DNA of 64,000 nt, taken from NCBI RefSeq assembly GCF_003570905.1, contig NZ_QXJM01000040.1, positions 372,001 through 436,000 of the forward strand. The letters are read 5' to 3'. Of the stretch, positions 34,537 to 44,400 are shown one piece after another; the first letter of the stretch is position 1, and each line of letters starts with the position of its first letter. The DNA is from Cohnella faecalis (GTDB lineage Bacteria; Bacillota; Bacilli; Paenibacillales; Paenibacillaceae). Made by a program: the position numbers and the translations under genes. The notes beneath the pieces were generated by a model. The model saw nothing but the letters and a program-made list of their open reading frames with translations, was not told the origin of the DNA and made no database searches.

Positions 34537-34564
34537 AATGCGACCTTCGCGGGTCGCATTTTTT
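34537..34564 (+). terminator. terminator after tRNA-Pro
   Basis: Stem AATGCGACC / GGTCGCATT with a 6-base loop, followed by TTTT, 14 bases after the tRNA. Confidence 0.85.
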
Positions 34565-34629
34565 GTTATATTCATTTGGAGCATTATGCTAGAATGGGAA
34601 AATCAAACAGGTCGAGAGGAACTATTCCA

Positions 34630-35277
34630 ATGGCTGCCCTTCATTCTTTCACGCAAGGATTTTTGTTCTCACTCTCCCTGTGCTTCGATCTTGGCATCGT
34701 GAACGTTGCAATCATGAAGACCGGTATCGAGCGAGGTATCAAGCCTTCCTTCCTCATTGGTTTTGGCTCATGCTTTGGCGATCTGACTTATCTTGCCTTG
34801 GCGCTCCTCGGAGTCGGCGTTATTTTTCAAATTGCATGGGTCGAGTGGACGTTGTGGATCGTTGGATCAGTTGCGCTATTCTACTTGACGTTCAAGGCGC
34901 TTCGAGAGACTTGGCGTCCGAAGGAATTCGGCGCCTTGGGTGCAGCCGTCGTCCGATCGCCCGTGAAAGATTGGACCGCCGGTCTCGGTCTCGCCCTATC
35001 GTCGCCTTCGGTCATTGCGTGGTTCGCGTTGGTCGCAGGCCCCATCGTGTCCAGTATGCGCATCCACAGTGGATTTGACCTCACTTACTTCGTCCTCGGC
35101 TTCTTCGCCGCAGGAGTACTCTGGTCTCTGGCAGTCGCTCTCGTCAGCAGTTCGACCGGCAAGCTATTCCGCGGCTCCATCGTCCGTTTCCTCTCGCTTG
35201 GCTCCGCTATACTCTTCCTATACTTCGCTATCCGGATTTTTGCAGGCGGCCTGCAAAACCTGGTCCTTGCCCCTTAA
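34630..35277 (+). CDS. LysE-family transporter
   Basis: 215-residue membrane exporter with about six transmembrane helices. Family signs: SLCFDLGIVNVAIMKTGIER in the first helix region (LysE-type PGP-like loop replaced by DLGI), GFGSCFGDLTYLALALLGVG, and KALRETWRPKEFG after helix 3. LysE-family proteins export amino acids or related solutes; the substrate is not predictable. The start at 34630 follows GAGAGG at a 9-base distance; longer in-frame readings run into the tRNA gene. No neighbouring gene gives a clue. Confidence 0.85.
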   Translation: MAALHSFTQGFLFSLSLCFDLGIVNVAIMKTGIERGIKPSFLIGFGSCFGDLTYLALALLGVGVIFQIAWVEWTLWIVGSVALFYLTFKALRETWRPKEFGALGAAVVRSPVKDWTAGLGLALSSPSVIAWFALVAGPIVSSMRIHSGFDLTYFVLGFFAAGVLWSLAVALVSSSTGKLFRGSIVRFLSLGSAILFLYFAIRIFAGGLQNLVLAP

Positions 35278-35283
35278 AACAAA

Positions 35284-35323
35284 AGCGACCGCTTTTCGGA
35301 ATGAACCCCGAAAAGCGGTCGCT
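35284..35323. terminator. strong convergent terminator
   Basis: Perfect 16-bp stem AGCGACCGCTTTTCGG / CCGAAAAGCGGTCGCT with an 8-base loop. On the minus strand it is followed by TTTTGTTTT, terminating the giant surface-protein gene. On the plus strand it follows the LysE-type gene, without a T run. Confidence 0.88.
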
Positions 35324-35424
35324 CTGCATAGAAGACTAATTCTTGCCCCTGCTGGACGGAGCTTAGCCCCGTCTTGCAGAAAGCGTTTGTTCCGGTAGAA
35401 AAGCTCGTTTCAAGCTTCTCCGCG

Positions 35425-38400
35425 TTATTGCAGGTTATCCTCGATACTCTTCACAAACACTTCGCTGCCGTCCGGATTGCGCGTGGATTCGTGCGAACGG
35501 GACGCCTCCTCGACATACCCGAATCCCCAATTGGACTTCAGAACGTCCGGGAAGGATGGCGAGACGTTCGTCAACGGTCCGCGGAACAGCATGCGGTCGA
35601 TCATCGTTACAGCTTCCAGACGCGGAATATTGTTGCCCGGTCTGAAGGAGCCGTCCGGATAGCCCGAAATCAGGCTGTTCCGGTTGAGCGCTTCGATGTA
35701 CGGGGACGACCAGCGGCCCTTCGCATCTCCAAAGCGCGATTCGATTGGCTTGGCTACATCCAACTGCAAGTATTTCGCCATAACGACCGCCAGCTCTTCT
35801 CTCGATACCGGGTCGTTAGGGTGGAAGCTTCCATCGGGATAGCCCGAGAAGATGCCGTGGCGAGTTACCGTCTGGATGTACTTGTATGCCCAGAATTTGT
35901 TCGAAACGTCGGAATAATTTTTCGTAGTGCCGCTGTCATATTCGCCGAGCAGATGCGCGATAATGGTCGCCAGCTCAGCGCGGGTAAGCGATTTCTCCGG
36001 TTTGAACATCAGATCCGGGTACCCCATGACGAATCGGGTATGCCGTTCGTTGCCGTAGCGGTTGGAGAACACCAGCGCTTTGACGGACGATTTGGCGTTC
36101 TCCGGATGCAGGAGCTCTCCATCGACGACGAACTCCGCTTTTAGCGTCACTACCTTTTCGACGGCGTCGATATTCGGGAATTTGACCCGAATCCGATGGC
36201 TTACGATTTGACCGGCCGCCAGATCCTTCACTTCCCACACGATGACGTTGCCGGTCACCTTGCCGCCGTCTGCATCGATTACCGTCACATTGTCCGGCAG
36301 CGTCACCTTGAGTTGTCCAGCAGCAAGCGGCTTGTCCGCCTCATTCTTATAGAGAATGACGACAGGCGCTTCGCTGCCTTCCTCGTAGGTGCTGCGCTCC
36401 ACCGCGATATTCACGGTGATGTCCGCTACCACTTTTTCCGTTACCGGTTCTTCAGGATCCACTGGCGGGAAAATAATCGGACCACCGCCACCGCCTCCAG
36501 GAGTCGTAACGACAGGGTTCATCTCGAAATCCCAACGGACGATATCCTGCTCAACCGAGATCACGGTGCTTCGATACTTTTGATAACCGGTTGCGGTCGC
36601 TTCGATCACATAGTCCGTATTGCCGTACACCATGAACGCGTAGTTCCCGGTCGAGGAACTGTTTTGCGGGTTGGCGTTATTCGCCGGCTCGAAGCCCGCA
36701 AGCGTAGGCAACAGGACGGTTGTGCCTGGCGTAATTCCTTTGCTGCGGTTTCTGGCCGTATCGGCATATTTCAAGACAACATGCGCATTTGGAATAATTG
36801 CATGGGTTACGCTGTCCGTAATTACGCCGAACGGATCGATAAGCTCTTCATTGATGTTCATCTCGCCGCTAACGCTGACTGTTACCGTCTTCTTGGCAAT
36901 GACGATGAACTCACGCGTCACGCTGCCGTTTCCGTTCCTCACGTCGTAATAGTAACGGACTTGCAATTCATAAGTCTTGCCCGCCGTCAAACCGCCGGCT
37001 ACGAATACCCCTTGACCGTTAATCGAAAATCCGTCGCTTTCGCCAGGTACGTCAACCGTACCGCCCGAAGAACTGACGTACTCGGCTCCGTCCTTGAGGA
37101 ACATTCCGAATCCCGGATTTGCTCCTCCGTTGTTATTGCCTACGAAAGATCCGAAATCGATTGGCTGCATCGAACCGTCGGGACGCTTGCCGCCGATAAT
37201 GCCGGCAATCGTCTGATCCGATACAAATTGCTGCCCCAAGCCGGAAATGCCGTCGTTAACCGCTACTTCTTGCACATAGGTAACGACAACTGCAGAGCTT
37301 CCGGTTCCTACCGTTTTCGATACTTGGACCTTATAAGTCTGATTTCCTTCCGTAATAGGAAGGGTGTACCTTCCATCCTCATCCGTTACGGCGGTCCGGC
37401 CTGGAATCGGCTGATCGTTCGCATCCAGCAACGTTACCGTTACTCCGGCAAGCGGCTGGTGATTCGCGCCATCCGTAATGATACCGGAGACTACAGCCGG
37501 TTCGAATACGACCGTAATTGTCGACTCGGCATGGATGTCGTGAACAGTGTCATGGACAGCTGCCTTTATGTCCACATTGACCGAGACGACGCTATGAATG
37601 GATTCGGATTGGAATCGAATCGTCGCAACGCCATTGACCGTAGTTGCTCTAGGTGTACCAAGCACTTGGCCGGCAGCGTCAACGAAGCGGCCTTTTGGCG
37701 TCGATGTACCCTGAATGACTGCGCTGAAATCGACATCTATTCCCGATACCAGGTTTCCTGCGCTATCCGTCACTTTGGCGGTCAGCACGGAAATGGAATG
37801 TCCATCGGCGACAAGCATAGCGGGACTTGGGATCAACGTGATGAAGTACGTAACCTTTACCTTGAACGTGCTCTCGGTGTCGGCTACGTTGCCTGCCGCG
37901 TCCGTAGCTTCAGCGGTCACCGTATAGGTGCCGTCCGCCAACGGGGTGTTAGGCGTAAACGTCCAGTTGCCCGTAGCCGAAGTGACGGCCAGGTGACCCG
38001 CCACCGTACTATTGCCGACGGTTACGATAACCGTAACCTGTGAACCGGGTTCGCTCGTCCCCGTAATTACCGTGCTCCGGTTGTTAGTTGTAGAGTCGTT
38101 GGCAGGGCTTACGATTGCGACGTTCGGCGCTTGCGTATCTACAGTGAACGTGCTGGTATCCGTGCCCGTATTGCCGTTCGCATCGGTAGCTTCCACAGTC
38201 ACCGTATAGGTGCCGTCAGCAAAACCGGTCGTACCGTTTGGTGTAAACGTCCAGTTGCCCGATACCAGATCTACGGTCGGTGTTCCATCTACCGTAATGC
38301 CGCTGTTGTCCTTCACTACAATCGTTACTGTCGTTCCCGGATCACTTGTTCCCGTAATAACCGTGTTTGGATCTTTCGTTACCGAATTATTCGCAGGGCC

Positions 38401-41400
38401 GGTAATATCCACGTTCGGCGCTTGCGTATCCACTGTGAACGCGCTCGTGGCCGTTCCTGTATTGCCTGCCTCGTCGATGGCGTTCGCAACTACCGTGTAC
38501 GAGCCGTCAGCGAGCGGAGCGTCCGGTGTGAATGTCCAGTTGCCTGTGTTCGTATTCACACTTAACGATCCTGTTACTGTGCCTCCGTTTACAGTGACCG
38601 ACACATCGGAACCTTTTTCGCTCGTTCCTGTGATCACTGTGCCAGGATTGTTAGTGGTAGAGCCGTTAGAAGGACTGACAACCGCTACGTTCGGCTTGTT
38701 CGTATCAACCGTGAACGTGATGGTGTCCGTTCCCGTGTTGCCATGCGAATCTGTGGCTTCTACGGTCACGGTGTACTCTTCGTCAGGAAGCGGATCACTT
38801 GGCTCAAATGTCCAGTTGCCTGTTGACGAATCCGTGTCCAACGTTCCAGCTACAGGATGACCGCCGCTATCCTTCACAACAATCGTTACTGTCGTGCCAG
38901 GATCGCTTGTACCTGTGACTACTGTTCCTGGGTTGTTCGTTACCGAGTTGTCCGCAGGGCCTGTAATATCCACGTTCGGCTTGTTCGTATTCACCGTGAA
39001 CGTGCTCGTGTCCGTTCCCGTGTTGCCATGCGAATCTGTGGCTTCTACGGTCACGGTGTACTCTTCGTCAGGAAGCGGATCACTTGGCTCAAATGTCCAG
39101 TTGCCTGTTGATGAATCCGTGTCCAACGTTCCAGCTACAGGATGACCGCCGCTATCCTTCACAACAATCGTTACTGTCGTGCCAGGATCGCTTGTACCTG
39201 TGACTACTGTTCCTGGGTTGTTCGTTACCGAGTTGTCCGCAGGGCCTGTAATATCCACGTTCGGCCTGTTCGTATTCACCGTGAACGTGCTCGTGTCCGT
39301 TCCCGTATTGCCATGCGAATCCGTCGCTTCTACGGTTACGGTGTACTCTTCGTCTGGAAGCGGATCACTTGGCTCAAATGTCCAATTTCCAGTTACTGAA
39401 TCTACAACCAGCGTTCCGTCTACCGGATTGTCGCCGCTATCCTTTACAACGACTGTTACCGTCGTGCCCGTATCGCTTGTACCTGTGACTACTGTTCCTG
39501 GGTTGTTCGTTACCGAGTTGTCCGCAGGGCCTGTAATATCCACGTTCGGCGCCTGCGTATTAACCGTGAACGTGCTCGTGTCCGTTCCTGTGTTACCCGC
39601 CACATCCGTCGCTTCCGCCGTCACCGTGTAGGTGTCGTCCGCTAGCGGATTTGTAGGCGTAAACGTCCAGGCGCCTGTTGTCGCATTCACGGTCTTGTTG
39701 CCCGCGATCGTTGTGCCGCTGCTGTTCTTCACGACAATCGTTACTGCCGAACCGGGCTCGCTCGTTCCCGAGATTACCGTGTTCGGGTTGTTCGTCGTGG
39801 AGTTATCTGCCGGGCTCACAATCACAATGCTCGGCGCTACCGTATCCACCGTGAACGTGCTCGTATCCGTTCCCGTATTACCGTGTCCATCATTCGCTTC
39901 GACGGCTACCGTATACTCGCCGTCCGTCAGCGGATCGTCTGGCGTGAACGTCCAGTTGCCCGTCGTTGGATTAACCGTTAGCGTTCCGTCTACCGGGTCG
40001 CCGTCTTTATCCGTTACGACAATCGTTACTGTCGTGTCCGGATCGCTCGTTCCCGTAATTACCGTATCCGGATCTTTGGTCACCGAATTATTCACAGGAC
40101 CCGTGATGTCCACGTTCGGCGCTTGCGTATCTACCGTGAACGTGCTCGTGTCCGTTCCTGTGTTACCCGCCACATCCGTCGCTTCCGCCGTCACCGTGTA
40201 GGTGTCGTCCGCTAGCGGATTTGTAGGCGTAAACGTCCAGGCGCCTGTTGTCGCATTCACGGTCTTGTTGCCCGCGATCGTTGTGCCGCTGCTGTTCTTC
40301 ACGACAATCGTTACTGCCGAACCGGGCTCGCTCGTTCCCGAGATTACCGTGTTCGGGTTGTTCGTCGTGGAGTTATCTGCCGGGCTCACAATCACAATGC
40401 TCGGCGCTACCGTATCCACCGTGAACGTGCTCGTATCCGTTCCCGTATTACCGTGTCCATCATTCGCTTCGACGGCTACCGTATACTCGCCGTCCGTCAG
40501 CGGATCGTCTGGCGTGAACGTCCAGTTGCCCGTCGTTGGATTAACCGTTAGCGTTCCGTCTACCGGGTCGCCGTCTTTATCCGTTACGACAATCGTTACT
40601 GTCGTGTCCGGATCGCTCGTTCCCGTAATTACCGTATCCGGATCTTTGGTCACCGAATTATTCACAGGACCCGTGATGTCCACGTTCGGCGCTTGCGTAT
40701 CTACCGTGAACGTGCTCGTGTCCGTTCCTGTGTTACCCGCCGCATCCGTCGCTTCCGCCGTCACCGTGTAGGTGTCGTCCGCCAGCGCAGCGTTTGGCGT
40801 AAATGTCCAGTTGCCTGTTGTCGCATTCACGGCTTTATTACCCGCGATCGTTGTGCCGCTGCTGTTCTTCACGACAATCGTTACCGCCGAACCGGGTTCG
40901 CTCGTTCCCGAGATTACCGTGTTCGGGTTGTTCGTCGTGGAGTTATCTGCCGGGCTCACAATCACAATGCTCGGTGCTACCGTATCCACTGTGAACGTGC
41001 TCGTGTCCGATCCCGTATTGCCGTGGCCATCATTCGCTTCGACGGCTACCGTATACTCGCCGTCCGTCAGCGGATCGTCCGGGGTGAACGTCCAGTTGCC
41101 CGTGGTTGGATTAACCGTTAGCGTTCCGTCTACCGGGTCGCCGTCTTTATCCGTTACGACAATCGTTACCGTCGTACCCGGATCGCTCGTTCCCGTAATT
41201 ACCGTATCCGGATCTTTGGTCACCGAGTTATTCGTCGGACCCGTGATGTCCACGTTCGGCGCTTGCGTATCTACCGTGAACGTGCTCGTGTCCGTTCCTG
41301 TGTTACCCGCTGCATCCGTCGCTTCCGCCGTCACCGTGTAGGTGTCGTCCGCCAGCGCAGCGTTTGGCGTAAATGTCCATGCGCCTGTTGTCGCATTCAC

Positions 41401-44400
41401 GGCTTTATTACCCGCGATCGTTGTGCCGCTGCTGTTCTTCACGACAATCGTTACCGCCGAACCGGGCTCGCTCGTTCCCGAGATTACCGTGTTCGGGTTG
41501 TTCGTCGTGGAGTTATCTGCCGGGCTCACAATCACAATGCTCGGTGCTACCGTATCCACTGTGAACGTGCTCGTGTCCGTTCCCGTATTGCCGTGTCCAT
41601 CATTCGCTTCGACGGCTACCGTATACTCGCCGTCCGTCAGCGGATCGTCCGGGGTGAACGTCCAGTTGCCCGTTGTTGGATTAACCGTTAGCGTTCCGTC
41701 TACCGGGTCGCCATCTTTATCCGTTACGACAATCGTTACCGTCGTACCCGGATCGCTCGTTCCCGTAATTACCGTATCCGGATCTTTGGTCACCGAATTA
41801 TTCACAGGACCCGTGATGTCCACGTTCGGCGCTTGCGTATCTACCGTAAACGTGCTCGTGTCCGTTCCTGTGTTACCCGCCGCATCCGTCGCTTCCGCCG
41901 TCACCGTGTAGGTGTCGTCCGCCAGCGCAGCGCTTGGCGTAAACGTCCAGGCGCCTGTTGTCGCATTCACGGCTTTATTACCCGCGATCGTTGTGCCGCT
42001 GCTGTTCTTCACGACAATCGTTACTGCCGAACCGGGTTCGCTCGTTCCCGAGATTATCGTGTTCGGGTTGTTCGTCGTGGAGTTATCTGCCGGGCTCACA
42101 ATCACAATGCTCGGTGCTATCGTATCCACCGTGAACGTGCTCGTGTCCGTTCCCGTATTACCGTGTCCATCATTCGCTTCGACGGCCACCGTGTACTGTC
42201 CGTCCGTCAGCGGATCGTCCGGGGTGAACGTCCAGTTGCCCGTGGTTGGATTGACCGTTAGCGTTCCGTCTACCGGGTCGCCATCTTTATCCGTTACGTC
42301 AATCGTTACCGTCGTACCCGGATCGCTCGTTCCCGTGATCACCGTGTTCGGGTTGTTCGTGACCGAGTTATTCACAGGACCCGTAATGTCCACGTTCGGC
42401 GCTTGCGTATCTACCGTGAACGTGCTCGTGTCCGTTCCTGTGTTACCCGCCGCATCCGTCGCTTCCGCCGTCACCGTGTAGGTGTCGTCCGCCAGCGCAG
42501 CGTTTGGCGTAAACGTCCAGGCGCCTGTTGTCGGGTTCACGGTCTTGTTGCCCGCGATCGTTGTGCCGCTGCTGTTCTTCACGACAATCGTTACCGCCGA
42601 ACCGGGCTCGCTCGTTCCCGAGATTACCGTGTTCGGGTTGTTCGTCGTGGAGTTATCTGCCGGGCTCACAATTACAATGCTCGGTGCTATCGTATCCACC
42701 GTGAACGTGCTCGTGTCCGTTCCCGTATTACCGTGTCCATCATTCGCTTCGACGGCCACCGTGTACTGTCCGTCCGTCAGCGGATCGTCCGGGGTGAACG
42801 TCCAGTTGCCCGTTGTTGGATTGACCGTTAGCGTTCCGTCTACCGGGTCGCCATCTTTATCCGTTACGTCAATCGTTACCGTCGTACCCGGATCGCTCGT
42901 TCCCGTGATCACCGTGTTCGGATCTTTGGTCACCGAGTTATTCACAGGACCCGTAATGTCCACGTTCGGCGCTTGCGTATCTACCGTGAACGTGCTCGTG
43001 TCCGTTCCTGTGTTACCCGCCGCATCCGTCGCTTCCGCCGTCACCGTGTAGGTGTCGTCCGCCAGCGCAGCGTTTGGCGTAAACGTCCAGGCGCCTGTTG
43101 TCGGGTTCACGGTCTTGTTGCCCGCGATCGTTGTGCCGCTGCTGTTCTTCACGACAATCGTTACCGCCGAACCGGGCTCGCTCGTTCCCGAGATTACCGT
43201 GTTCGGGTTGTTCGTCGTGGAGCCGTCTGCCGGGCTCACAATCACAATGCTCGGTGCTATCGTATCCACCGTGAACGTGCTCGTATCAGTTCCCGTATTG
43301 CCATGGCCGTCCGCAGCCGTTGCAGTCACCGTGTACGTGTCGTCCAGCAGCGGATCGTCAGGCGTGAATGTCCAATTGCCCGTTACCGGATCTACGGTTT
43401 TAATCCCCGCTATCGTCGTGTTGTCGCTATCCTTCACGACAATCGTAACTATCGATCCCGGATCGCTTGTTCCCGTAATTACCGTGTTCGGGTTGTTCGT
43501 GATCGAATTATTCGCCGGACCCGTAATATCCACGTCCGGCGCTTCCGTATCCACCGAGAAAGTACTGGCGGCCGTACCTTTGTTATCCGAAGCATCGGTA
43601 GCTACCGCGGTAACGGAATACGTGCCGTCAGCCAGCGGACTGGCAGGCGTAAACGTCCAGTTGCCTGTGGCAGGTACAACCGTCGTACTGCCCGCTACCG
43701 TATGATTGCCGCTATCCTTGACAGTGACCGTAACCGTCGAACCAACTTGGCTCGTACCGGTAATCACCGTATTCGGATTGTTCGTCGTGGAGCCGTTAGC
43801 AGGACTAACGATCGCGACGTTCAATATTTGTTGATTCGCGACAGGGAAGTTGGTCAGCCACTCAAGACTGCGCTGGCTGCCGTTCTTCTCTTTCACTCCT
43901 GCGCTTACAATGGTCGAATTGTAATTCAAAGTCACTGTGTCGCCGTATGGAACGCCCCCCGACGGGAGATTAGCGCCTCCCAGCGTTAGGATAAGCGTCT
44001 TGCCCGTCGCGTCTGAGCTGTCGATCGCAACATTCGATACGTCGATGAGACCGCCCTGACTGCTGATCCCGACCTTGAAAGCCGTCGCCAAAGTAGCGGC
44101 GGCACCCTGCAACTCAACCTCGGAACCGAAAACAACTTTAACCTTGTTTCGGTTCGCATCCGCGACTACGGCTGCCTGAGTCGGAGCCATCTGGTTAGCA
44201 ACGCTGAAATCGGTCAACGCCTTCAACGTATGATGACCTGCGCTCAAGCCGTCGATAGTTACGTTGGTAACTTTGCCGCCGGAGCCCGGCACTACATAGT
44301 CCAACGTAACGGTCGCTCCAGCAGGAATGGCCGTTCCAAGCGTAAGCAAGAGTTTCTTGGAATCGGTGCCGTCCGATACGGCTCCGGTCACCGTTGCCAG

